A stretch of 64,000 nucleotides of DNA from Endothia cerciana. Lineage: Eukaryota; Ascomycota; Sordariomycetes; Diaporthales; Cryphonectriaceae. A program made the position numbers and the translations under genes. Each line of letters begins with the position of its first letter. Within the stretch, counting starts at the first letter, position 1. Of this stretch, positions 1 to 10,323 are shown in pieces. The notes under the pieces were generated by a model that did no database searches, was not told where the DNA came from, and saw nothing but the letters and a program-made list of their open reading frames with translations. Location of the stretch: positions 1,798,001 through 1,862,000 of the forward strand of contig JALRMH010000001.1 in the NCBI GenBank assembly GCA_026119935.1, in the 5' to 3' direction.

Positions 1-923
1 TCCCGGCTACACGTGCTCGTTGTGGGGCCCGGGCTGGGCCGCGACCCGCTGATGCAGGATACCGTGGCAAAGGTCATCAGCGCGGCACGTAAGAAGAACA
101 CGCCCGTGGTGTTGGACGCGGACGCATTGTTCGCTGTGCAGAAGCGGCCAGAGATCGTGAAGGGGTACAAGCTGGCGGTGTTGACGCCGAACGTGGTCGA
201 GTTCGGGAGGCTGTGCAAGGCACTGGGGATCGAGGAGAAGGTCCAACAGGCAGAGAACCCGGGCAGCGACGCGGGCAGGAAGGAGACGGCCAAGGTCGAG
301 GCCCTCGCGCGCGCCCTGGACGGCGTGACGGTCGTGCAGAAGGGCTTTCATGATTTCATCAGTGACGGCAAGACGACGCTGATTGTAGACCTGGAGGGCG
401 GAAAGAAGAGGAGTGGCGGGCAGGGGGACACGCTCACGGGCTCGATCGCGACTTTCCTGGGCTGGAGGCAGGCGTATCTTGATGGGCTGTGGGATCACGG
501 GGGGGAGCTGGAGGAGGGGGAGCTGGTGCAGCTTGCGGCCTTTGGGGGTTGTGCCATCACGAGGGTGAGTTCTTTCCTTTCACTCTTTCTTGCTCGCAAA
601 GGCAGGGGAGGCACCGTTCCTTCGCAGCTGCACTCGAGGGACGCCGCAGGCCCGAAAGCAGTGTCAGGAGGGCCCGGAGAGCCGTTGCCACCGCGTGTTG
701 CCACCGCGTGTTGCCACCGCGTGTTGCATCCGCGAGCTGCTGCGGGTAGAGGCCCCCAGGAACACGAAGCTGACTTGCACGGTAATGACAGGAGTGCTCC
801 CGCCAGGCGTTTGAGAAGAAGGGCCGCAGCCTCCAGGCGAGCGACCTGACGGACGAGGTCCACATTGCCTTCCTCAAGCTCTTCGGGGAGGACGAGCCGG
901 ACGTGGGCGGCTTGAAGCTGTAG
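1..923 (+). CDS. ATP/ADP-dependent NAD(P)H-hydrate dehydratase, 3' part
   Basis: Exons 1-564 and 792-923; the 5' part lies outside the window. The enzyme dehydrates damaged, hydrated NAD(P)H (NAD(P)HX) back to NAD(P)H using a nucleoside triphosphate or diphosphate, as a metabolite-repair step. Visible family marks are VVGPGLGRD near the left edge, VVLDADALF, LTPNVVEFGRL, VVQKG.D and the ribokinase-like nucleotide site SGGQGDTLTGS. Splicing the 227-bp intron (565-791) at GTGAGT and ACAG joins ITR to ECSRQAFEKKGRSLQ, which is how I remember this family reading. A later acceptor at 806 would lose five residues and is less likely. The product ends in GEDEPDVGGLKL. Confidence in the family is high; the start cannot be seen. 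Confidence 0.92.
685..723 (+). repeat. 13-bp minisatellite, three copies, inside an intron
   Basis: Three tandem copies of TTGCCACCGCGTG, followed by a decayed fourth copy (TTGCATCCGCGAG). All lie inside the last intron of the NAD(P)HX dehydratase gene, between the donor at 565 and the acceptor ending at 791. Confidence 0.85.
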
Positions 924-2649
924 ATGAGGGAAATCTTTTGGCCCGCCAATCTGCTGATGTCCTCCGGCTAGTGGTGCTACGAACGCAGGAACTGGCCCTG
1001 TTGGTATTTGTGTGCATATGTAGGACTTGCATTTAGGCCTACATAGAGGCCGCCCAAGGGGTGCCGTGCCGAACACTGATGATAGGAGACACCGAGTCAT
1101 CAGTAGTATCTCGTCGAGGACCTGACCACCCGGCTCCAGGTCGTTGCTGAGCAGTGCCGCATCAAGCGTGTGTGAATTGAGGGACGTATATGCAGTGGTG
1201 CTTACCCCCCTCACCCCCCCAAACTCCCCCATAGCGAGAGAAGAAGAAAAAAGAAAAAAAAAAAAGAGGAAAAGAAATAGAAGCGAGAAGGCTTCGCATG
1301 GAGCATTCTTTGCCTCGCTACGACCGTGTCTCCTGCGCGGGCGAACAAAGGCGCGTTCTCGGATGCGCGCAGCGTCTGAGCCGTGCCGAGATGCAGAGCT
1401 AGGTACGCAAGGAGGGCGCGAGCCTGCGGAAGGACGTTGCGTACAGAAAAAATAAAAAATCCTATATCAAAAATAAATAAAAATAAAAATATCAAAGCTA
1501 CTGCGGGACGGCAGTCGACGGACCGGGGAGACTGAGACGAGAGTTGGGTTAGGCGGCACGGGGGGAGGAGAGGGGGGAGGCGGAGGGGAGGGCGCCGCGA
1601 CGCTTAGCACATAATTTTTTATTTTTAAGATTTTTTATTTTATTTAGAAGAATAGATTATTATTGTTATTTTCATACACCCCTATGAGACGTGTGATGTT
1701 GAGACAGGAGGAAAGGCGAAGAGGCAAGAGGGGGCTCGTGAGGGCGAGCATACCTTACCAGGAGGGGAGTGAGTCCTACAGGGAGCGCCCAGGAGGTTCG
1801 TTGCAGGACGGGCCTAGCTTGTTCCAGACCCAGACCTCGCACCCGGAGCACCTCCTTGTTGCGAGAACGGGAGGGGCATGTGACTCTTTCGACTCACGGG
1901 CAGAGCCGTCCCACCGATCGAGTTGAGATCGAGAGTGTAGATCCTATGTCTGTAATGGTCTAGATTCTGCGCCGGGGGGTTGGGGGGAGGGGTGAGGAGG
2001 ATCGGGCCAAGATGCACAAGCGAGCGTGGCTTGACTTGTATCATTCTGTCCCCCGCGAGAGCCGACGCCATGAGGCCTCATCATCTAATGGTACCGGGAA
2101 AAAACTTATAATATAGGTCTCGGATCTCTGCGCCCGCCCGAAGGCCCCGGGTTCACCGTCTGGTGGTGAGCGGGTGCGGGCCTCCATCCCGGCGGGAGGG
2201 GGTGCCTGTCCGTCACGAACGGGTGGACGTTCACGATTTGCGAGGAGCCGACGGGAAACCATGGGGTGAGAGAGGAGTGGTCGGCCGTCGGACGGGCCTC
2301 CCGCCTTGGAATCTTTCAGCACCACCCCTTGGGTCCTCTCCCCTTGCCTGGACTTGGACTGATTCGGTCGTGGTCACGTCAGAAGAAGCAGAGTGATCCA
2401 CAGCCCTGCCGCCTGCGGGTAGAACATGTCTCGTTGGGGGGAGGGGGGAACCCGTGGGCGTTGACGGGGCCAGAATCCGCCAATGCAACGGATGAACATG
2501 GCCTTCTCAAAGTTTTAGGAAAGCAAGAAAGGAGGGGTGGGAAAAGAAATTCGATTCGAGCCTAGAAGCAGGGAGAATCCTGTACCCCGCCCCCCCCCCC
2601 CCCGAGGTCCCGATCGAGTCGCTCCCAAGGACCGCATCCCGGGGAACGA

Positions 2650-2720
2650 CTGACTGGCTGGCTGGCTGGCTGGCTGACCGGCTGACTGACTGACTGACTG
2701 ACTGACCTGACCTGACCTGA
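2650..2720 (+). repeat. Tetranucleotide microsatellite (CTGG/CTGA)n
   Basis: Uninterrupted CTGR units switch from CTGG to CTGA about halfway and then become ACCTG pentamers. The stretch is intergenic. Confidence 0.9.
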
Positions 2721-3089
2721 GGCGCGATGGATACAGCATGCAGTACGACCCTCCTGGACCACGGCCTTGGAAGCCCTCGCTTCGGGGAGGTATCCATTGG
2801 CTGCTCCGCCGGGCGCTTGCCTGCGCACCGGAGGGGGGGGGGGGGGAAGGTGGGAGGCGGGGCGCGCCAGCAGCAGGCCCAGATTGTGTCTCAGCTGGAC
2901 GACAGCTCTCCGCAGTGGCCTCGACAGGTCCCCGTCATATGGGATTGTCCATTGTCCCTTGGTACCTGGCTTCCCCTGTTGATACTGCGGCTGAGACATG
3001 GTGTGGTGGGCTCTTGTGAAGACATGAAGAGCCCACGCGTGTCGAGCGGGGGTGGACGAGATGGATATCCGTCCGCCCGGGGTCCTACC

Positions 3090-3091
<2 letters not shown>

Positions 3092-3116
<25 letters not shown>
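3092..3116 (+). repeat. Poly(A) tract, 25 nt
   Basis: Pure adenine run in an otherwise GC-rich intergenic stretch. Confidence 0.95.
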
Positions 3117-3123
<7 letters not shown>

Positions 3124-3824
3124 TCCACGCGTGTGAAAGGCAGTGCGCGTGTGTGTGTATCTGGGAGGCGGCGAACGGACTGTCTTTCCAGGGTCTCGAA
3201 AACAGCACCTCGATCGTGTCTTCAAGGAAAAGCAGGCCAGCCACAACCTGTACGATTGGTCGGTCCCATAAAGCAAAGGAGGTCAGTAAATGTCTCTGAC
3301 CGCGGCCTGGGCCTTGGACTGGGCCGTTGTGTCTGGCTTCTCCTTCTCGGAGGGCAGTTGTCCCACGGAAGTCCCAACGGCGTCGTCAGGGACCCGGAGT
3401 CTAGGCGTCGACGCAGAACCGCACCGGGGGCCCCGGGCCTCCTTGACATGACTGGATCGTCAGAAATCTACCTACAGGAGGGGCCGGCAGCTGATGTCAG
3501 GGACGCCAGTGGCGCCGCCCCAGGTCGGGTCGGGTCTGTCGAGAGAGTCGTGAAGCGTGTGGGTGTTCCATCCGGCCATCCTCCAATCACACGAGTTGCA
3601 AGATTTGTGGATGCTCATCGTCAAGCTGAGAGCGTCTGAAAAGAAGCTTCGCAGGACGGAGGCGAAGGCAGACCTCTGCTTTTTTTATTTTTATTTATTA
3701 TTTTTTATTTATTGTTGTTGTTGTTGTTTTTTGTGGGGGGAGCGGGTTTTCTTCCTTCCTTTCTCCCTCTTCTGTCTATCCGTTTTGCTCTTGATGAACG
3801 AAGTGACGATGTCTTGCAGGTATG

Positions 3825-3872
3825 TAATAATAATAATAATAATAATAATTATAATAATAATAATAATAATAA
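3825..3872 (+). repeat. (TAA)n trinucleotide microsatellite
   Basis: About sixteen TAA units with one interruption (ATTATAA). Confidence 0.95.
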
Positions 3873-5878
3873 AGAGATGAGCTGAGGTTGCCTTTTTGGA
3901 TGAGCAGGGATGCGAGATTCGATCGCTGATCCTCTTCTCGAGTGGTTCACTCCGCGGCCCGCTCGCCTGGCCAGGGTGCCAGGTGCCAGGTGCCAGGGTC
4001 GGCGGTAGACCAACTCCTGCCTCCTTACCTCGACGACTTCCCTCCCTGCGTCCGTCGTGAACGACTATCCTCGCCATGTGTCCACCGCGAAACGTCGTCC
4101 CTTGCGCTACCCGTCTGATGCTGTAGCGACCTCCTATGACTAGACACTTGTCGTGTGAGAGCACACTGAGTAATATGTTTGCCCCACCGGACCATAAATG
4201 ACGGATTGCGGGTGGTGTCTCGTCTCGCCATCCGTCACCTGGGACGAGCGACACAGTGCTCATTATTCAGTGCTCGGCGGCTGGCAGCCGCTCACCGGTG
4301 GCTCGTGGCCATTGCTTGTGCCAATTGGTGCTGCGTGGACCCCCATCTGCGGATCCGGATCTTCCACTGAATGAGCTGGATCCACGGTGACAGGAGCGCC
4401 GGTGGACACGCCCCCAGCACGCACTCCATCGTTGAGGCCGTCGCCCTGTCTCCCTCGGGGCCATGCCCACGACAGAAACAACTCCTCCCTCGATGGCCCG
4501 GCCGCTTTTGCATATGCGGTACTCGACAGCGTGCATGAGAGTGCATGCACTAGAGCACGTCGGCATGGGCAGGCCGGACGAACCTTTGCCGGTTGACAGC
4601 GTTGACAGTGTGGATGGGTGACGCCCGCGGGCTGAGCCTCATCGACTCTGACCTCTACGCGTACTGTAGGCCCACCTTGCGGCTGTACGCCACTTCCAAG
4701 CTGGGACTGGCAGGAAGATCTACAGTATGGGCCCAAATTTGTCGCCTTGGTCATACTGTAGGTCACCGCTGGCCTAGGACGTCCTGCCGCGTGCTTGGTG
4801 TCTCCCACTACCCGTGCGGTAAGGGCATATAACATTCCAATGGCTGCTTCTCCACCTGGCTTCTAGAAGTGCAACCCGTTCATCGAGTCTCATGTTGACC
4901 TCTCGACACAGAGATCTCTATCAAACAGCCTTGATAAGAAAAAAAAACCCCCCCAAAAAAAAAAAAAAAGGGGGAGGGGAAGGCTCAATATTGGCCATGT
5001 CCATTGCCGGGAACTTCGTTGGATGGATGAGCAAGTCCTGGAACCCCCAATAAAGTGAGAGAGCCTGCCCTGGTATTGGCGTATCTCGTCGTGATACAGA
5101 CACTGATGCTGACTTCTGCGCAAAGAGTTTCTGATAGGAGGAGTGGGTCAAGCCCGAGGAGGCCACAAGCAGCCCTCGGGAACACAAGAAACCACTTGGC
5201 ACTTGGCACCTGGCACAGGACATACGACGGCTACCATTGTGTCCCACGACGTGCCCTCTACGGTCACCCGCATCGAAAGTTTCCATTATTCTCACAGGTC
5301 CTAACGAGGTCCGGCTCGGCCATCACTCAACACCGCTGACCCATGTTTTCTGGCAAACAAAAATCCGATTGTACCTGCCTGGACTTGTATAGCGTTTTCC
5401 TCCCAAAAGGTCACGGGATAAAAAAGCTGCTTTCTCCTGACAGCCATCTGTGCGCCCTCATCCGAACCTCTTACACACCTCCCCGAGACAATTCACCCCA
5501 GAGACCGCGCGATACTCTTCCAAGACACTCGATACTGTCTACCCTTGACCACGAGCCCCAGAGACAATCTCTCGACAGCGGATACCTGTCTCTCGTTGCT
5601 GTCAGACCGTGGCAGAGATTACACAAACTCTCTGCTCCTTCCGTCGTGGGCCGGGCTGCCCTGGTGATTGGGCAAGGATATTGGGTCTTTATACGACGAA
5701 AATTCCACTATTACCTGTCCCGTCAGCCACAGAGTCTTTGCTTCGTACGTACTGCGCGCCTTTTTCCAGCTCTCACAACGCCCTCAGTCCTGCATGAGCA
5801 CCGCATAGCAGATGCAGAGGAGATATCGGGTGCAGCTGACAGTCCAGATTACGCACGCAGCCCCTCCGCCCTAACACC

Positions 5879-7852
5879 ATGGCCAATGGGTTGGACAAGC
5901 TGGAGCGGCTGTTCTCCAACAGAAAGAAATCTGCACACAGCCGTCACACCTCCGAGTCTTACATAAACGGCAGTGCTCCCGACCCTCACGCGCTGCTGCA
6001 GGAGCCGGATACTTTGCCGTGCCAGTTCCCCCAGTCTCCTTTCATAAGACCAAAGGCCAATGTGATGCAGCCGCGGAACGAGCTCATGCGCTGCTCAGCT
6101 CGATCCGTCGCCCGCACCGACTCGTCACGATCAAGGAGGTTTAGCAAGACGTCCTCAGCCGGCGACAGCTCCAGTAATACGATGGGTGATAAACGCCGAC
6201 CGAGCAGTTACTCCACGACTGCTTCATTCCACATCCCCAGCAGGACCTCTTCACTTTTGTCGAGGAGAAATGACAGGTTCCCAGGCGGGCTTGTCCAACT
6301 GCATCTTCCGCGTGAAACCGCATTCGCCGACGGTTCTATACAATCCTCTCTATCTCCAGAGGCGAGAACACCGCCCCGCAAGGGTGACAGGCTGAGCAGT
6401 CAGAAAGGCCTACTGGATGCTCTGCCGATCTACCCAGCAACGCGAGTCGAAACGCCTCCGCCTTCGGATCAGGATGAGATCAGCTTTCCCTCACCACCTC
6501 GATGCGGACACAACAAACCATTGGCAGCCTTGCTACAGCTTACCCCGGAGCCGTCACCTGAGATGGTCCCCCAACGCGACTCGCCGCTTAGTGAGCCCAA
6601 GTCGAGCGCTGAGATCAAGAGAGAGACGGCATCTGCGCCACCACCCAGGCGTGCCACAGCTGCAGCTGCAGCTGTGCCACTGCTGGATGACGACTGGCGA
6701 GACTCGTACGTCTGCGAACCGCACAACACCGTCAGCCCAAAGACGAAGATCGTGTTTCACGACCCTGCTGTCGAAGACTTCCTCGCCATGACTGACGAAG
6801 ACCTTGCTGAGGTCAAAATGAGCTACCCATCGGAACCACCCTCCAGACGTGCCCCTCCCCCACCTATCCTGCCGCCAAGCGCTCGCTCGCCATCGTCGCC
6901 CCTGTCGCCCCTGGTCCGCAGCCCGATGCCTCCATCTCCCGCACTGGCATCCAGCCAGGTAGCTGCCTGGGAGGCCGCGCGCATCGCCAAGAAGTTTGAC
7001 TTTGATGTCGTCTACGTCGCCAACTTCTGGCCGAGCAGGATGAACCACCTGCACAACCCACGGAGGCCAAGCGCTGCAGCTATCTCAGCTCCGCCACCCA
7101 TCTCGACGGTCTCGTCTGCCAACAGCTCCTGCTCCCACTCCCTTCCCGCCTCGCTGCTCTCCTCACCTACCTCTGGCCGACCCACGACGACGCGCAGCTC
7201 GACCCCTCGCAACTCGTTCCAGGGCGCCGCCTCCGTCCACGTACACCCCGAGCCTTTCGCCCAGCCTCTGGTCCCTGTACCCGACTGCTGCCCTGACTCA
7301 GGCATGCCTGTGCGCAACTCGGGCCCAATGAGGGGTTGCCTCCTGGCGGGCTACGGCCTGGAGACCATCGCCGCACCGTTCAAGTTGAACACGAAGGTCC
7401 ACAAGAAGATCCTGCGCACCGACGGCTGGATCGAACACCGAAACAGCGCCGCGAAGGAGAACGAATTCGCGCGGGGATATGCGCGGTCATTCTACACCGG
7501 CTCGACGCTGGCTACTCCCGCTGCGTTTCCCACGCCCAGGCGGTCATCGGCGCCGGACGTGTCCATAGGGAGCCCCTTTGCTGCGACGGCGACGGCGGCC
7601 ACGCCTGTGGACGCGAGGAACGTCTCGAGGATGAAGGAGGAGATCGCAAAGAGCAAAATGAAGATCAACCGAGGTCTCGTCTTCGTGGCATACCGCCGGC
7701 CTCGCGGTCCAGGTGGCTCGGTGAACAGCAGCGCGGCGGAGCTGGATGCGCTGGGGAAGGAAGCCGAGGCGCTCGTGGAGCTGATACTGGACTTCCACGT
7801 GGAGAAGAGGCGGTGGGAGGCTGCCCAGGAGGCGAGGAGGGCGAGCGGATAA
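5879..7852 (+). CDS. Fungal conserved hypothetical protein, 657 aa, largely disordered
   Basis: A single exon starts at an ATG in good context (CACCATGG). Function unknown. The first ~360 residues are rich in Ser, Pro and Arg and look disordered, with proline runs (RRAPPPPILPPS). A conserved-looking block, KKFDFDVVYVANFWP, sits near residue 370. A second (~480-540) contains RGCLLAGYGL, KVHKKILRTDGWIEHR and EFARGYARSFYTG. The C-terminal ~60 residues (LVFVAYRRPR, then EAEALVELILDFHVEKRRWE) look helical. I recognise the FDFD.VYV..FWP pattern from unnamed ascomycete proteins but can assign no activity. No signal peptide or membrane segment is visible. A cytosolic or nuclear scaffold role would be a guess. 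Confidence 0.8.
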   Translation: MANGLDKLERLFSNRKKSAHSRHTSESYINGSAPDPHALLQEPDTLPCQFPQSPFIRPKANVMQPRNELMRCSARSVARTDSSRSRRFSKTSSAGDSSSNTMGDKRRPSSYSTTASFHIPSRTSSLLSRRNDRFPGGLVQLHLPRETAFADGSIQSSLSPEARTPPRKGDRLSSQKGLLDALPIYPATRVETPPPSDQDEISFPSPPRCGHNKPLAALLQLTPEPSPEMVPQRDSPLSEPKSSAEIKRETASAPPPRRATAAAAAVPLLDDDWRDSYVCEPHNTVSPKTKIVFHDPAVEDFLAMTDEDLAEVKMSYPSEPPSRRAPPPPILPPSARSPSSPLSPLVRSPMPPSPALASSQVAAWEAARIAKKFDFDVVYVANFWPSRMNHLHNPRRPSAAAISAPPPISTVSSANSSCSHSLPASLLSSPTSGRPTTTRSSTPRNSFQGAASVHVHPEPFAQPLVPVPDCCPDSGMPVRNSGPMRGCLLAGYGLETIAAPFKLNTKVHKKILRTDGWIEHRNSAAKENEFARGYARSFYTGSTLATPAAFPTPRRSSAPDVSIGSPFAATATAATPVDARNVSRMKEEIAKSKMKINRGLVFVAYRRPRGPGGSVNSSAAELDALGKEAEALVELILDFHVEKRRWEAAQEARRASG

Positions 7853-8334
7853 GAGCTGCCCGAGGACGTCTGACCCTGTCCTGTTGCGACGCGGGATACC
7901 CTCCCCCAATAGCCGGTGACGAACCCCATCAGCATGGGGACGGGGAGTCCAGCAGTGTGTTTGGATTATATGTATGAGGAGGCTTTCAGGCGTAAAATGC
8001 CCGGGAACGAGATGCGACAGGGACAAGATGCGAGGACGAGGGAACGGCGGGCGCCCCCACGCGCCTGATATGACACCAAGCAGCCGTCGGCGCGAGAGGC
8101 GCGGAAGGAAGCTTGTGTGGACGAAGGCATTGATCTCATGATGAGGCATGAGATCACCGCCAGACGGCACTCGGCGGCCCACAGCCGTCCCTCCCCGTTG
8201 AGACGGCTGTGCTGCCTGTCCGAGGATGGCGTCTACTCATCTATTCTCGAGTCCCACTCGACATGGATCGATACGACGGATGGCTAGCTGGAGACATAGG
8301 CATATGGCGGGCAATCAAATGAAATGGTCATGAC

Positions 8335-8389
<55 letters not shown>

Positions 8390-9344
8390 GTCCCTTCCCT
8401 ACTCTTGTCTGTGACGCTGTTGGGGATCCACCCGTGGGCGCCAGGGTTTCCTCGACAAGATGATACAGAGAGAGATGGAGAGGATGAAACCGGATCGAAT
8501 CCGGTATTGACCGAGTGTTTTCAGCCAGTCAGTGGACAGACCGTCTGGGGGCGTTAACCCACCAGGAGTATGGGGAGACCGTCCTGTACAGGTCAGACGT
8601 GAAAGTATGCGTAGCCCCCATCTTGCACCACCATCCATTCCAGGGCGGGCCAGATCTCGTGACGACAGTTTCTCAAGGTGGGGCCCACACGGAGGCAAGA
8701 AGTGGTTCGAGGCACATCGTGCCCTCGCGGGGTCGTTCGGTGGCGGAGGACGACTTGGGGAATTCCAATATGACTTTCTGTTTTCTCCTTTCCCTTCGTC
8801 TTTCCCCTTTTCTTTCTTCTTTCTCGTTCCTTTTCCCCTCTTTTCCCCTCCCCTCTTTCTTTTCCTCTTTCTTCTATAGTTAATCAATACGGAGACCAAA
8901 AAATTGTAGGATACTTCACAACACTGTGTAGCAGTCTCCACACGAGTACGTAGAGGAAGTGAGGTCGAGATGGGGGCTTTGGCTAGGGTGCCTGTTCAAC
9001 GAGTAACCCAGGCGACGCCGGCCAATGGACTTACATGACTTCTGGCCCCACCTGGAACGTCGCCCGGACTCCTGCACGCACCAGGCGGAGGAGGGGGGTC
9101 TGGGCAACGTGGAACTAGGGCAGCCTCAAGGATTGTGAGGTGAAAATCGAGACGATTTCGCAATTGGACCGTCCTGGCGCAGTGAGCCGCAACATCTCCG
9201 TAAAGTCAATCGCAGGAATGAGACCTCGACCACCCACTGAGGAACAATATTGGCGGCGGGGTTGGGCGATGAGAACCAAGCTCACCTTGCTCGCAGCTAT
9301 TTGCTAGAATACCCTTGATAATTCTACATTCCGTGTACTTGAGC
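7853..9344. other. Intergenic region before the 5S gene
   Basis: No supported gene. It contains the 3' flank of the preceding gene, a 50-nt poly(A) run and a CT-rich tract (8780-8878). A TATA-like TTGATAATT lies about 25-30 bp upstream of the 5S start, where an upstream element of fungal 5S genes is expected. Confidence 0.55.
8336..8385 (+). repeat. Poly(A) tract, 50 nt
   Basis: Fifty consecutive adenines follow TGACC, the longest homopolymer in the window. No reverse transcriptase frame or clear target-site duplication is visible around it. Confidence 0.95.
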
Positions 9345-9463
9345 ACATACGACCATAGGTAGTGGAAAACTTGGGATCCCGTCTGCTCTCCCCTAAATAA
9401 GCCACTAACCGCTGGATTAGTAGTTAAGTGGGTGACCATTAGCGAATACCCGGTGTTGTATGT
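9345..9463 (+). rRNA. 5S ribosomal RNA gene, dispersed copy
   Basis: The sequence matches the ascomycete 5S pattern from end to end: ACATACGACCATAGG at the 5' end, GTGGAAAACTTGGGATCCCG, ATAAGCCAC, GGATTAGTAGTTAAG, GGGTGACCATTAGCGAA and GTTGTATGTT at the 3' end. It is about 119 nt, the usual length. Helix I pairs (ACATAC with GTATGT). Two helices seem to differ from the Neurospora sequence I remember, but with paired changes: AGTGG with CCACT, and GTTAA with TTAGC. A T-run follows directly, as expected for RNA polymerase III. Single 5S genes scattered between protein genes are normal in Pezizomycotina. Paired differences argue for a working isotype rather than a decayed copy. Confidence 0.9.
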
Positions 9464-9484
9464 TTTTGCCTTTTTTTTTTTTTT
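9463..9484 (+). terminator. RNA polymerase III T-run terminator of the 5S gene
   Basis: TTTTT directly after the 5S 3' end, then GCC and a second run of 14 T. Confidence 0.8.
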
Positions 9485-10323
9485 GCTTTCCCTCCAGCAA
9501 TATACACAAGTAATTGACGATCTTCAAGGTCATCAATGGGAACGAATCCTCATTCCACTGGAACGAAGAGCATGAGGGTGACAGAATATGGGTGCATGTG
9601 CGGGGGGACGGGGGCCATTCCTCCCCGTTCTAAGCCTGCAATCACTGGCGGCGCTGGATCGCAACAAGGCCCTTGTCGTGGCAAGCATCATACATCTTTA
9701 TGTGACGGGTCAATCGGCCCACTCTGCCAGAATGAAACCAAACATTCGAGCAGCAAGTCCTGAGCGTACGTAAATTATAGTAGAGAGGTTATTATTCTTG
9801 GGCACTGAGGAGACGAGACAAACAAGATTGCTGACTCAGCATGCACGCATGTTGTATGTATGGCTGGGGCAGGGATACATGGGCTGTGACATGGCGGCAG
9901 CCGAGGTCAGACGGAGCCTCTGGCCGTCCATCTGGAGACAACAAAGATACCCTCCTACATCGATTCCGATTTGGGTCCTCAATAGCAGGCGCTGGCTGCC
10001 CTGACCCGACTCACCACCGTCCTACCACTTCCCGAGTCTTGACCGCGGGGGGACTCGACCACGCTCCTTTGCCCACACCTCTGCCTACGCCTTGGTCGCC
10101 GCAAGCCAGCTCGCCGAACATTAAGCTGAGGATCTTTACGCCACGATGCGACTTTCCCCTGCCTGCGCACTCTGGACCTATTGCTTGCCTTTCCGTATCG
10201 TCCAGACGCCTTCGTTTGACTAGAGCGCTCTTGTCCTGGTCGATCCAGCTTGTTCGTCCCGGTACAGATTTCTTCCTACGACAATCTTCTCATATCTACC
10301 TGGTCCACCCCCGACTCACGACC
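9485..10323. other. Upstream region of the dipeptidyl peptidase gene
   Basis: No separate gene is supported. From 9841 to the chosen start the frame of the downstream gene stays open for 161 codons, but the translation has no conserved features and is read as 5' leader. Confidence 0.5.

Larger units (their letters stand above)
924..5878. other. Gene-poor interval, about 5 kb, rich in simple repeats
   Basis: No open frame here has a recognisable protein motif, a plausible start and a splice pattern. The interval holds A/G-rich stretches near 1235-1290, AT-rich patches at 1450-1500 and 1610-1675, a tetranucleotide array, a poly(A) run, a TAA array and scattered homopolymers (for example 4939-4970). 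The last few hundred bases (about 5340-5878) are probably the promoter and leader of the next gene. I see no tRNA, terminal repeats or transposase. Confidence 0.6.

Noticed and set aside
2070..2165. tRNA-like stretch (TCATCTAATGGTA ... CCCCGGGTTCACCG)
   Set aside because: D-arm and T-loop look tempting, but the T-stem and acceptor stem do not pair on either strand.
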